In this document: positions 40,078-50,347 of the stretch, piece after piece | How the letters are laid out: each line of letters begins with the position of its first letter | Numbering within the stretch: the first letter of the stretch is position 1 | NCBI GenBank assembly: GCA_022836915.1 | Contig: CP094668.1 | Coordinates: 1,798,001-1,862,000, forward strand | Origin: Paenibacillus sp. OVF10 | GTDB lineage: Bacteria > Bacillota > Bacilli > Paenibacillales > Paenibacillaceae | DNA: 64,000 bases | Direction of reading: 5' to 3' | Position numbers and translations under genes: made by a program | The notes under the pieces: generated by a model | Told to the model about the DNA's origin: nothing | Database searches by the model: none | What the model saw: only the letters and a program-made list of their open reading frames with translations

Positions 40078-40925
40078 AGGGGCAGTCCAACGTTCCACTT
40101 CAGAATTCAGGCCAAGTAGGGAAGGAGCCTGGTTCCAGCCCAGCTCAGGTTGTGAATCGCCCAAAACCGCCTGGGCGTACGAAACATCTGCTCACTTTAG
40201 TGATCATTCTGCTCCTTCTGTGGGCCAGTGCCAAACAGACGGATGCCAGCTTTACAGAGTTGTTTGAAGGTTTTCCCAACATGTTGGATCTGCTAAAAGA
40301 AATGTTCCCACCCCGTTGGAGTTACTTTGATAATATCGTGCAAGGCATGCTGGAAACGATCCGAATGGCCCTGATTGGGACAACCATTGGTGCGATTATT
40401 GCGATACCAGTCTCGATCATCTGTGCTGGTAACCTGATGCCAAGTCGCTGGATTTACTATCCGGCACGTTTTCTGCTGAACCTGATTCGAACCGTGCCAG
40501 ATCTGCTGCTTGCTGCTTTGTTCGTTGCTGTATTTGGTTTGGGGCCCATCCCCGGAATCTTGGCACTGGCTGTGTTCTCGATAGGTCTGATTGCGAAGTT
40601 GACCTATGAGACGCTGGAAACCATTGATCAGGGGCCGCTGGAAGCGATGACGGCTGTTGGTATGAACCGGATTCAGCTCATTGTATATGGCGTAGTGCCG
40701 CAACTGGCTGCCCAGTTCACATCCTATGTGCTGTATGCCTTCGAAATTAATATACGTGCCGCTGCCATTCTGGGACTGGTGGGAGCCGGAGGAATTGGAC
40801 TCTACTATGAGGCAACACTTGGATTCCTGGAGTATGACAAGACCAGCGTAATCATTCTGTTTACCCTTGTCATTGTTCTGGTCATTGATTATGTAAGTAC
40901 TAAGCTGCGGGAGAAATTGCTATGA
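40074..40925 (+). CDS. phnE: Phosphonate/phosphate ABC transporter permease PhnE (first copy)
   Basis: 283 aa with six predicted helices after a proline-rich N-terminus. EAA-type loop: [21 protein letters not shown]-terminus [20 protein letters not shown] is a PhnE hallmark. ATGA overlaps at both ends show tight coupling with phnC and the second permease. Confidence 0.92.
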   Translation: MKGQSNVPLQNSGQVGKEPGSSPAQVVNRPKPPGRTKHLLTLVIILLLLWASAKQTDASFTELFEGFPNMLDLLKEMFPPRWSYFDNIVQGMLETIRMALIGTTIGAIIAIPVSIICAGNLMPSRWIYYPARFLLNLIRTVPDLLLAALFVAVFGLGPIPGILALAVFSIGLIAKLTYETLETIDQGPLEAMTAVGMNRIQLIVYGVVPQLAAQFTSYVLYAFEINIRAAAILGLVGAGGIGLYYEATLGFLEYDKTSVIILFTLVIVLVIDYVSTKLREKLL

Positions 40926-41727
40926 TGAAAAATGAAACAAGCCGCATCCGGCCTAAACCACGGAAGAACCCGCTACGCTGGGTCATTGTGTTACTGTTAA
41001 TCCTTGTGTATGTCTGGGCGCTTGCCGGTGTACCGTTTACTGGGTTCAAGGAAACCGCTGCTCAGATTATGAAAGCCATTGTAGCCGGAATTTTCTCGCC
41101 GGATTGGGATTTTGTATATCTGCCTGAGGGAGAAGACTTGCTGCGCGGACTGTTGGATACGCTGGCGATTTCCGTGCTGGGTACCGTGATCTCGGCTGTG
41201 CTCTGTATTCCGTTTGCATTCTGGTCTGCCCGTAACATGAGTGGGCATCGTTCCATCTCGGGTGCAGGCAAAATGGTACTCAGCTTTATCCGCACGTTCC
41301 CTGAGATTATCATGGCCTTGTTGTTCATCAAGGCAGTAGGTCCCGGATCGTTTGCAGGGGTACTCGCCCTTGGGTTACACTCCATCGGCATGTTGGGTAA
41401 ATTATACGCAGATGAAGTTGAGAATATCGACTATGGTCCATCTGAGGCGCTGCTTGCCTCCGGAGCCAATCGTATGCAGCAGTTGTGGTTTGCCATCCTG
41501 CCGCAGGTTATGCCTGGATTCCTGAACTATACGTTATATCGGTTCGAGATTAATGTACGTTCCGCGACCATACTGGGTGTAATTGGAGCAGGGGGATTGG
41601 TACCCCGCTGATCTTTGCACTTAGCACACGGAACTGGCCGCGAGTAGGTATAATTCTGCTGGGTATAATCGTGATGATCACGATTATCGACCTGATCTCG
41701 GGGTATATCCGTAAGAAGTTGGTGTAG
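40922..41727 (+). CDS. phnE: Phosphonate/phosphate ABC transporter permease PhnE (second copy, one apparent frameshift)
   Basis: About 268 aa. Six helices; EAA-type loop NIDYGPSEALLASGANRMQQ; FEINVRSATILGVIGAGG as in its partner. The frame is lost near 41594-41599 (GGGGATTGG); one extra base gives GAGGIGTPLIFALSTRNW and a family-typical end ...SGYIRKKLV at 41727. Forms a heterodimer with the first PhnE. Confidence 0.9.
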
Positions 41728-41793
41728 AGTTAATGTGGAGCTACGAATATATTAGATGATAAATTAAGCTTTGATGATAGAGAAAGAAGAGAG

Positions 41794-41834
41794 GGCTATT
41801 CGGTGCCAGAATATTGGCAGGGATAGTCTTTTTT
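41794..41834 (+). terminator. Rho-independent terminator of the phn operon
   Basis: GGCTATTC (41794-41801) pairs with GGATAGTC (41821-41828) including G-U pairs, with an inner TGCC/GGCA stem, then T6. The remainder of 41728-42044 is AT-rich with nothing else I can identify. Confidence 0.72.
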
Positions 41835-42044
41835 CGTGTCTGCGAATAAACAACGGTGCGTTCTTGTTGCTCAGCTAACTTTTGAGGAATAAGAGGTTTC
41901 TAAGAATATGTTTAAAGATGATTGAACTATTTTCCAAATACATGTAAGATTAATAGGTTTCTATATAAAGGGAATTAAGGATATTAATTAATACTACTCT
42001 TAGATATCCATACAAGAAGTGAGTTTTTAAAAGGAAGGTGACCT

Positions 42045-42305
42045 ATGGAAACATTTTATTTTATATGGATTGGGTTTATGGTATTGATATTGCTGTACAG
42101 AATGATCTTTCAGAAGTTTAAAAAACATAACAGAGAAAATATTGGGCTTAGTGCAATCCTGATTATTTTCACAGGAAGCAGTTATACGTTTACACAGATG
42201 AACTTGATTTTTTTCATTAGTGTCATCGCCGTGGCCGCTTATTGTGCTGTATGGAACAGCATTCTATTTGTTAGAAATGGATATGAGCCGGAACGTTTGA
42301 AATGA
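42045..42305 (+). CDS. Small membrane protein of unknown function
   Basis: 86 aa with two to three membrane segments (FYFIWIGFMVLILLY, LSAILIIFTGSSYTF, LIFFISVIAVAAYCAVW). ATG 42045 follows GGAAGGTGA. More AT-rich than the neighbours. No family recognised; a strong terminator directly follows. Confidence 0.6.
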   Translation: METFYFIWIGFMVLILLYRMIFQKFKKHNRENIGLSAILIIFTGSSYTFTQMNLIFFISVIAVAAYCAVWNSILFVRNGYEPERLK

Positions 42306-42307
42306 AC

Positions 42308-42365
42308 CTAAAAAACCGAAACCAGGTTGCCCTGTGAATCAGGCAATGTTGGTTTCGGTTTTTTA
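42308..42365. terminator. Bidirectional terminator
   Basis: AAAAAACCGAAACCA (42310-42324) pairs with TGGTTTCGGTTTTTT (42350-42364) and an inner GTTGCCCTG/CAGGCAAT stem. It lies between two converging genes. Confidence 0.88.
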
Positions 42366-42402
42366 GTTGCTTGGTTAAACGTTAGGCTTCTTTAACTGAG
42401 AC

Positions 42403-45206
42403 TTAGCTAGCCAAAGGCAACGCTTTGGTTACTTGAACCGTAATTGACTCGGTGCTGGTTACGCCTGCGGCGTTGATCAGCTCAGCACGGTACGTATACG
42501 TTCCGTTAGCACGACCGGACAATTCCGTTGTAGCACTTTGAGAAGCTGGTGTAGCAGCTTTCAATGTTTGTGTATCAATTAGAACATCATTTTCATAGAG
42601 ACGGTATTCAGTAGCGTTTGTACCCCACCAGAGGTTCATGGATACGTTGTAGTTGCCGTCACCATCCCAGTTGTTTTGGGACAAGTTCGCTTTCCCGGGA
42701 GCAGCGTTCGTTACTTGAACTGTCAGCTCGTCACTGCGTGTAGTGCCTTTGTCGTTGGTCAGCTCGGCTACATACGTGTATGTTCCGTTAGCCTTGCCTG
42801 TAATTGCCGTTTTGGCAAATTGGGCGGATGGTGTAGTTGCAGTTAACTTCTGCGTATCCACAAGAACGCCATTCTCATACAGCTTGTACTCGGAACCATT
42901 TTCGCCCCACCAGAGGTTCATGCTTACGTTATACGAACCTTCGAACAGGCCGGTTGTATATCCACTATCAGAGGAAAGCACCGGTTTACCCGGTGCTCCC
43001 GCAGCTGGAGTGGAAGGCAGTTCGCCTCCACCTTGATCTTCAGCAGGTACAAAATCATTCAAGCTTCTAGGTTTCAATTGATATACGTCTTTGAAAATAG
43101 CGGAAACGCCTGTGATATCGATTTTGTCACCAGCAGCATAAGGAAGGCAGTCTCCGTCACACCTGTACGGGTGTCTACACGGATATGTGTGCTTGTGCCA
43201 TCTGCTGCTACCGCGTCAAATTCAAAAGATCCAACTGGTGTAGCACTGATGATATTCTCGATCGTTACATCTTTCAGTTGAACCAGTTGACCCTGGTTCG
43301 CATCTGTAATTGCTGTAACTTCGATTGGAGCAGGTACGGCAGCCGTACCTGTTTTCTCAATCGCAACGATATCCGTAAGCTCGAACTCGCTGTTATAGAT
43401 GGTTGTTGCTGCCGTTACTTTCACCTTGTCACCAGCATGGAAGCCGCTAGTATGCTGGAATACGTAGATTCCAGCAGTTTCATCTTGAAGATAGAAGGCT
43501 TGTCCACCAAATGCACCAGGTTCTGTCGTCACAACACCTTCGATAGTTACGGTAGTGCCAACCGCTTTGGTGCGTGCTTCAGCAACAGTGATAGCTGCTG
43601 GAATCGGTCCTTCTTCTTCTGGAAGCTGTTCTGCTGGCACATTGCCAACAGTCACGGCATTGGTGATCAGGTTGCTGCCATTCAGACGCAGACGCAAGCT
43701 GGCAGCACCAGTTGTACCCGGTTTAATACGGACGTTCAGGTCTTTGATCCCGCGACCTTGGCTGTCCGAGGTTACACTGAATGTGGAGCTATAGCCGTAC
43801 GAAGTTGGCCATGTACCACTTTCATTCTGGATCATGGCGACCTGTGTTCCGCCAGTCAGATAGATACCGGCACTATAACCGGATACGGTTGTGTTTGGAG
43901 CCATATTCTCCACAACTACACGAATCTGGAAGTCTTCTGCATTTGGAAGTGTATCCTGCTTCACGAAGCTGTAAGCAGCGTTTGCGCTGGATGCAGGTCC
44001 GCCATAAGAACCAGCCTTAAACGTGGAACGATCGTACCACTTATATCCGGCAGCAGGTGCGGCCCAAGGTTCAGCCTGTGGTTCTGTGGAAGCAGCTGGC
44101 TCTTCAAATGGCAGCAGCGCTGTAGCTGTGTCCAGTTCAAGTCCGTTCACTTCAGTTAGGCTTGTGTAGTTCTCTTGTGTAGCGAGCCAGTTTACGGTGT
44201 TCACGAGCAACACGGCATCATCGGCTTCTTTGAAACCGTCATAAGTTGTTTTGCGTGTGCCTGTCTCTTCACGCAAGTATTTTGGTGATGCATCTTCTAC
44301 TGGAGAGGAGTCACCGATGAAGGCAGCTTTACCTGCGCCCAGCTTGGATACAGCCACGTAAGGACCTTCTTCAATCCCGCCACCGTTGTAGACACCTTGG
44401 TCCACCGCGTTATTCCATTTTGCGTTGGTTTTTGGCAGGTACACAATACCTTTTGCCTTTTCCGGATCGGTAATTGCGAGTGTTGAACCGGCGTGCATGG
44501 CTACAGCCGATACCCCTTCTGTGATGCCAAAGGCTTGATCTGCCGGTACAACGATATTGGCGTTGATATCGCCAAGTGCGTTATAGCGGAAACGTACGCC
44601 GAAGTTATCGGACAACCAGTCCGTGCTAGTTACATTTTGCATGGCATCCGAGTTACGCTCATCGGTGCTCATACCTTTGGTTGGATCTTCAAAAGCTCCC
44701 CGACGGTAACCGTTGATGACTTCAGAGCCATCCCAGCGGTTTTTGTTACGGTCGGCATTATAGTGATCTCCAACAAAAAAGATGCTGCCACCCGTTTCAA
44801 CATATTGTTTGAGTGCTGCTTGTTCGGATGTTTTGAAAGGAATTTGAGGCTCTGCAATAACGAATACGTTATACTCTTTCAGATCATCATAGGTAAATGG
44901 AGTTGTCTTGCGAAGTTCTTTGACATAATAACCATCATTCGCGAGTGCATTCCCGAAGTCGGAGAAACCTCCATCAATGACCCAGTCTGCAGCTCCAGCC
45001 GTTTGGCCGTGAGAGTTGTCGAACAATACTTTTTTACCTGCATTTTGGTTCACAACCTTTGCCTGGATGAACGGTGCCGGGTCTGTCGGCCCTTCCGCAT
45101 GAACCGATGCATCTCCGTTCCATAATCCGATCTGAAGCGGCAAAGCCATGGACAATGCCAGGAGTGATTTTAGAAATACTCCTCGCATACCTGTTAATTT
45201 ACCCAA
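42403..45206 (-). CDS. Large secreted multidomain protein (amidotransferase-like, OB-fold and FN3-like modules; one apparent frameshift)
   Basis: About 934 aa. Signal peptide FLKSLLALSMALPLQIGLW ending near VHAEG. Residues ~60-360 look like a glutamine-amidotransferase/DUF4350-like domain (VLFDNSHGQTAGAADWVIDG, GGSIFFVGDHYNADRN). Then a galactose-binding-like stretch, and an OB-fold (YhcR/BOF-like: VAEARTKAVGTTVTIEGVVT, GQAFYLQDETAGIYVF). The C-terminus has two FN3-like modules with the NVSMNLWWG signature seen in chitinases and xyloglucanases. The frame breaks near 43146-43150; repair gives TETGLPYAAGDKIDITG. Start TTG 45206, 6 nt after GGGAGGG. Exported; activity unknown, perhaps nucleic-acid or wall related. 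Confidence 0.72.
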
Positions 45207-45284
45207 CCAAATCCCTCCCAAATATTAGTTGATTCATGAGTTCGTCCATATTCTACCACATGAAAATCTCACATAGTCATAACA

Positions 45285-45315
45285 ATTTGTAAAAATTAAC
45301 TCGATATTTGTAAAA
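45285..45315 (-). promoter_or_regulatory. Pair of direct repeats upstream of the secreted protein gene
   Basis: ATTTGTAAAA occurs at 45285-45294 and again at 45306-45315, exactly 21 bp apart, so on the same DNA face. Read on the coding strand each contains TTTACA, as in PhoP boxes. It is about 80 bp upstream of the TTG start. Confidence 0.4.
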
Positions 45316-45393
45316 TTGGGTCTTTTGACATATCCATAGGTAATTCGATCCTGTCTTAACACTTCCATCCGCCGTCACTAATGATTTTTCGTA

Positions 45394-45421
45394 AAGAAAA
45401 AGCCATCTCTATGAGATGACT
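45394..45421 (-). terminator. Terminator of the ECF sigma gene
   Basis: On the minus strand AGTCATCTC and GAGATGGCT pair with one mismatch around a short loop, followed by a T-rich run. The stem overlaps the last codons of the gene. Confidence 0.6.
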
Positions 45422-45885
45422 TTGGCTCGAATTCGATTGACGGCATGGAATACAGAGGATTTAATCATGCCTTCACTGCGATTCACCAGCTCTGCCGTTT
45501 CCTTAATGGAGTATCCGTGGATGAGGCGAAGTTCTAATATTTTACGATGTTCGGTGTTGTTAATATGGGAGACAAGATCATGAACACCTTCGCTAATTTC
45601 AAGGTGGGGTGTATCGACGTGATGGGTAGGTACCTCCAGACGGCTGTCTCGTCTGAGTGTACGGGTTCGCCTGCGGAAGCTGTCCATCGCCAGGTTACGG
45701 GCAATGCGTTTGAGATAATAGAGAATGCGGTCTTCAGGGATATCCACGGTAACGTTCATTAGTCGAATGAAACAATCCTGTGCCAGATCTTCTGCGTCTT
45801 GCGGTTGTTTGACGATATGGGATAGATACCTTGTGATTTCTGATTTATAGTTGACATAAGCATCATTAATTAGTGTGCTGTTCAT
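45409..45885 (-). CDS. ECF sigma factor
   Basis: 158 aa, the short two-domain form. Region 2: DAEDLAQDCFIRLMNV and LKRIARNLAMDSFRRR. Region 4: RKILELRLIHGYSIKETAEL and RSEGMIKSSVFHAVNRIRA (helix-turn-helix). No anti-sigma gene is next to it. The divergent neighbour is a response regulator. On the minus strand TGAACC (45985-45980), a 17-nt spacer and CGAT could be an autoregulatory ECF promoter, directly beside the repeat operator at 45986-46006. Confidence 0.87.
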   Translation of the reverse strand: MNSTLINDAYVNYKSEITRYLSHIVKQPQDAEDLAQDCFIRLMNVTVDIPEDRILYYLKRIARNLAMDSFRRRTRTLRRDSRLEVPTHHVDTPHLEISEGVHDLVSHINNTEHRKILELRLIHGYSIKETAELVNRSEGMIKSSVFHAVNRIRAKVIS

Positions 45886-45985
45886 ATGATGTGAATCCCC
45901 CTTGGATACAGATCAGGCTTGGGTCCGGTCTGGTATGAGTCTCTTATGATCCAAGTATATCGGGATGTTGTTTCCAAAAGGTTCA

Positions 45986-46006
45986 GAGTTGTATCGGAGT
46001 TGTAAC
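45986..46006. promoter_or_regulatory. Direct-repeat operator in the sigma factor/response regulator divergent region
   Basis: GAGTTGTATC (45986-45995) and GAGTTGTAAC (45997-46006) are spaced 11 bp apart. The same element in opposite orientation occurs at 49519-49560 before the ABC export genes. This spacing is typical for OmpR-family regulators such as the one encoded at 46101. Confidence 0.6.
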
Positions 46007-46100
46007 ATTTCGTGCTTCCCTCTATTCAAGCATACGGCTTGGGATACAAAATATAGGCAGATGAAGGAAATTCATAGAGCAGGGAGATTACGAAGGTATC

Positions 46101-46814
46101 ATGAGACAAAAAGAGATTTTAATTATTGAGGACGAGGAGTCCATTCGCGATATACTGTCCTATTCGTTACGTAAGGAAGGATTTGAGATCAAGGAAGCAG
46201 CTACGGGAAAAGAGGGTCTGGATCTGCTTCGGGATTCGAAGCCGGATCTGATCCTGCTGGATCTGATGCTGCCAGATATGAGCGGTTTTGATGTGTGCAG
46301 GCAACTATCTGTGAACTCCAAGATACCTGTCATCATGATCACTGCAAAGTCGGACATGCTGGACAAGGTACTTGGCATGGAGCTTGGGGCGGATGATTAT
46401 ATCACGAAGCCTTTTGATATCCGTGAGGTGGTTGCGCGCATTCGGGCGATTTTTCGCCGGATTGATCTGATCAGCGAGACACTGGAGAATCAGTCCTATG
46501 AGGTGGTAAGGCTAGGCAAGCATATTGAGATCCGCAAGGATGAACGGGAAGTGTGGAAAGACGGGGAACGGGCAGGACTCACGAATAAAGAATATGATCT
46601 TTTGTTATTTCTCGTGACCCATCATCGTAAGGTTCATACACGTTCTGAACTGCTGGATAAGGTATGGGGATTTGATTTTGCAGGGGATACCCGAACGGTG
46701 GACATTCATGTGCAAAGGATTCGCAAGAAACTGGATAGTGGTGTGCAAGGCATTTCGATGATTGAAACGGTATTCGGAGTGGGGTACAAGCTGAATATTC
46801 AGGTACAGACATGA
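46101..46814 (+). CDS. OmpR-family response regulator
   Basis: 237 aa. Receiver: ILIIEDEESIRDILSYSLR, phospho-acceptor in LILLDLMLPDMSG, conserved Lys in DDYITKPFDI. The winged-helix output ends RTVDIHVQRIRKKLD and ETVFGVGYKLN. It overlaps the kinase gene by 4 bases. Likely controls the downstream export genes through the repeat operator found before both units. Confidence 0.93.
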   Translation: MRQKEILIIEDEESIRDILSYSLRKEGFEIKEAATGKEGLDLLRDSKPDLILLDLMLPDMSGFDVCRQLSVNSKIPVIMITAKSDMLDKVLGMELGADDYITKPFDIREVVARIRAIFRRIDLISETLENQSYEVVRLGKHIEIRKDEREVWKDGERAGLTNKEYDLLLFLVTHHRKVHTRSELLDKVWGFDFAGDTRTVDIHVQRIRKKLDSGVQGISMIETVFGVGYKLNIQVQT

Positions 46815-48265
46815 AGTGGACGATCCAGTTCAAAATGGTGGTGCTATTCTCGGTCATTGTATTTATCGGATTCTCCGTCCTGTTGATTCTGTCCAATAAG
46901 GTAGCTCAGGAGAATATGTACCGGGAAGTGCATGAGGATATGGTGCAATCCAAAAGAAATCTGGACATCGCGCTGAATCAGTACTTCCTGATACATAACA
47001 AACGCATGAGCAGAGACTCGCTCGAAGCAGGGAGTCGCGAGCTCGCGGAGCAGATTGGATCAGCCGTTGGTGGGGAGATTGTAGTATATGGCCCCGATGC
47101 TTCGCCATACGGATCTGTTGGCAGCGAGGTTAACGTTGCTAAGCGGTCTGACCATCCTGATGTGGAGGAAGCCATACATTCCCGGATTGCTTACACCACA
47201 GTTGTGGATAAGGGCCGGGTCACAGCCAGTCTGTCCTTCCCGCTCCAGATGGATCAACAATTGATTGGAATTGTACAGATGAAGAAGGATTACACGGAAT
47301 TGTTCAAACGCAACCTTCGTTTTCAAAATACGATCAAGTTTTTTGCAGCGGTTATTTTCGTATTTGTATTTATCGCATCCATCTTTATTTCCCGGAAAAT
47401 TACACAACCTATCCGTGTACTGACAAAACGTTCTGCGGAAGTGGCCCAGGAAGTCTGAATGCGGACATTCAGATTACAACCAAAGATGAAATTGGTGAAT
47501 TGGCTTCAAGCTTCACCGTCATGATTGATCGGGTTCGGGAGCAGATTGATGTGATTGAGCGAGAGCGGGACGAAGTGAAGCAAGTACAGGCGAGAAGCAA
47601 AGTTTTTTTGACAATGTGACACATGAATTGAAGACACCACTAACGACGATTCTGGGGTACGCCCAGATTTTGCGGGATAACGGATTTACCGATCAGGACT
47701 TTTTTGACAAAGGCATGAATTATATTATCAAAGAAAGCCAGCGTCTCAACACGATGGTTGCGGATATTCTGGAGGTTTCGGTCTCGTCTGCGGTCATTCA
47801 GGCGTACCGATTCGAACGTATCGATGTATCCGATATTATCCGTGAAGCTTGCGAGGATATGTCGATTAAGGCCAGTAAGTACAATATAGGCATTCACTAT
47901 GAGCTGGAGGAACATCAGTATCTACAGGGGGATCGTGATAAGCTGAAGGAGGTCTTCCTCAACGTTCTGGATAACTCGGTCAAGTACAGTGATGTGAACT
48001 CCATCATCGAAGTGCAATCCTTCCGGTTAGGTGATTCCATTGCTATTGTGATCCGTGATCAGGAGAAGGAATCGGTGCTGAAGCGCTCCAGCATGTATTT
48101 GAACCCTTTTACCAGGATAAAGGAATCAACAGGGCCGAGAAAGGCAGTGCGGGGCTGGGTCTGTCTATTGTGAAGAACATCGTTGAGCGTCATGGAGGAA
48201 CAGTGGAGATGAAGAGCATCATGCGGCAAGGGACACAAGTAAATATCAGTCTTCCGGGGAAATGA
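46811..48265 (+). CDS. Sensor histidine kinase (three apparent frameshifts)
   Basis: About 485 aa. Two membrane segments ([19 protein letters not shown] and [17 protein letters not shown]) around a 140-residue sensor, then HAMP, the phospho-acceptor H-box [21 protein letters not shown]-box [18 protein letters not shown] and G-box [13 protein letters not shown]. Missing bases are at about 47449-47450 (GG), in T7 at 47603-47609, and near 48063 (CAGGAG). Repair gives [24 protein letters not shown] and [13 protein letters not shown]. Cognate partner of the regulator upstream. Confidence 0.9.
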
Positions 48266-48269
48266 ACGC

Positions 48270-49432
48270 ATGAGACATCCCGGATTTTGGCGTAAAAACC
48301 GCGACAGATTGATGCTGTCAGGGCTGTTGATCGCATTTGTCGGGGAATATTCGGGATTGGCAGCCTGTTCAGTATCGGAAATCTCAAGCCACGAACCGTA
48401 ATTTTGCCAAGTGAGCAATTCAATAGCCGTCTGGCACCACCACCGAGTAGTACGATTCAGATCGAGTCAGCTACCAAGATTCCGAATGACTTTGCAATCT
48501 TTGATTTTGAAGTGGTAGATCGGAACACGATTATATTAAATCAACTGGAATCCTCCTATTCCGGGCTTCAGCTGTCTCTCCTGCATCTGGATGATAATGA
48601 AGTGAAGAGTATTGCGAGTAATACGGATTATGGCGTTGCGATTAGCCCGGATCACAAGAAAATCATCTACTCCCAGTACCGGGCGGGGCAGGCGCAGAAG
48701 ACGACATATGAGTATGTGATTGAGAGCGGGGAACGTCGCAAGCTTCCGAACGACAACTCGTATTATAGAGTGTTTACAGGGAACGAATCCTACATCGGTC
48801 AGGATGATCTTTCATTTAAACAAGTTGATCTGAGCAAGGGGACGAATCAAGTCATCTACACGTATGATGAGCTAATGGGCATGTTCACAGGACCAAGACA
48901 AGGGAAGGGTTCGAGTGATACGTTTATCGTGATGGATGTATTGCAGGTCAGTGAAGATCTGAAGCAGTTTTATATGCTGGTGATGCTGAAAGACAATTAT
49001 GCCATCTATCGTGTATCGCTTGAGGACGAGCATGAAGTGAAGGCGTATGCTGCAATGGAAGACATTCAACAATTCAAGTTGTTGAAAAATGGTGATATGC
49101 TCATCCAGGGAACGATGAATAAGGTACAGGGGCTGTATCGGTATCGAGCAGCGCAGGAGCAGTATGATCTGGTATTACAAGGTTCCATCTGGAACTTCGA
49201 ACTGGATGCAGATGAATCGCGAATCGCTTACTTTCATCCAATGGATAATCAGAATCTGAAGAATGAGTTGCATATTGCCTACCTGAATGACAGCAAGCTT
49301 TCGTCGGATACGGTGATCTACCGCAATATTGATAACTTCATCAATCTGAAATGGAAAGACGATGAGCTATTTGCAGTGGGCAGCACGATGGATAAAAGTG
49401 AGATGTACCGCTTTAGTTTCAGAGCCTGGTAA
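48270..49432 (+). CDS. Membrane-anchored propeller-like protein of unknown function (one apparent frameshift)
   Basis: About 387 aa. N-terminal membrane anchor read across the shift as [20 protein letters not shown], then an extracytoplasmic domain. Repeating blade-like units such as [20 protein letters not shown] and [16 protein letters not shown] resemble TolB/YncE beta-propellers. The frame breaks in G4 at 48342-48345. It lies between the kinase and the export genes and may be a sensor or accessory protein of that system. No exact family recognised. Confidence 0.65.
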
Positions 49433-49518
49433 GCTGCGGAAGGCATACGAATATAAGACCTTGGTCTGATGGAGCTGGCGATATCTGCTCTGTGGACAAG
49501 GTCTTTTTGTTATGACAT

Positions 49519-49571
49519 GTTACAAGTTGGATACAACTCCGGTCAGCCCGGATACATCTCCACCCTATAAT
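49519..49571 (+). promoter_or_regulatory. Activated promoter of the MacAB-like export operon
   Basis: Repeats GTTACAAGTT (49519), GATACAACTC (49530) and GATACATCTC (49551) are spaced 11 and 21 bp apart. TATAAT at 49566-49571 is a consensus -10, but the -35 position (about 49543-49548) has no TTGACA-like sequence. This is the layout of a promoter activated by an OmpR-type regulator bound next to RNA polymerase. Confidence 0.62.
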
Positions 49572-49649
49572 TAAATAGAAATGTGCTACGCGAATCTTTT
49601 TGAACAACCTCTGTACATATTTAGCAAGTAGAAAGGAAGACATGTAGTA

Positions 49650-50329
49650 ATGCTTCAAGTTGAACAATTATCCCACTCGTTCCGCAATGGGGAACCGTGC
49701 CGGTGCTTCAGGATATCAACCTGACGATTGGAGAAGGCAAGATGGTAGCCCTGCTGGGCAGTTCTGGTTCGGGCAAATCCACACTGCTGAATCTGATGGC
49801 GGGGCTGATGAAACCGGATCAGGGCAAGATTCTAATTGCGGGACAAGATATTGTACGTTTCAGTGAAAATCGCCTGGCTGAGTTCAGGCGTAGTCATATC
49901 GGGTTTATTTTTCAATCCTATGAGCTGCTGTCCAATCTTACGATCCGGGAAAATGTAGAGTTACCCTTGGTGTTTATGGGGATAAGCCCTTCGAAACGCA
50001 AAGCAAAAGCATTGAAGCTGTTGGAACAGGTTGGACTGGGTGAAAAAGCAAGCTTGTTCCCGTCCCAGTTGTCGGGCGGTCAACAACAACGTGTCAGTAT
50101 TGCACGCTCGCTCATTACCGAACCCTCGGTGATCTTTGCAGATGAGCCTACCGGGAATCTGGATACCGAGACGGAGGAAGAGATTATTGCGATTTTGCAG
50201 CAGCTTAACCGGGATATGAATACAACCTTTGTCATTGTGACACATGAAGCAGAGGTCGCGGAGCAGATGCAAGTTGTGCTTACACTACAACATGGAATAT
50301 TGGTCGAAGAAGCTGTAAGGGATGTTTGA
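49650..50329 (+). CDS. MacB/LolD-type ABC transporter ATPase (one apparent frameshift)
   Basis: About 226 aa. Walker A LLGSSGSGKSTLLNLMAG, signature [16 protein letters not shown], Walker B VIFADEPTGNLD, switch His VTHEAEVAE. ATG 49650 begins MLQVEQLSHSFRNG; the frame breaks in G4 at 49689-49692 and one extra G gives RNGGTVPVLQDINLTIG. Forms the export unit with the permease and adaptor that follow; such systems expel antimicrobial peptides or export lipid/peptide products. Confidence 0.9.
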
Positions 50330-50347
50330 GGCAAAAGGAGAGGAAAT

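Noticed and set aside
43185..44159. 324-codon plus-strand frame inside the secreted protein gene
   Set aside because: Composition is typical of an antisense shadow (rich in Cys, Arg, Ser). The minus-strand frame has a signal peptide and domains.
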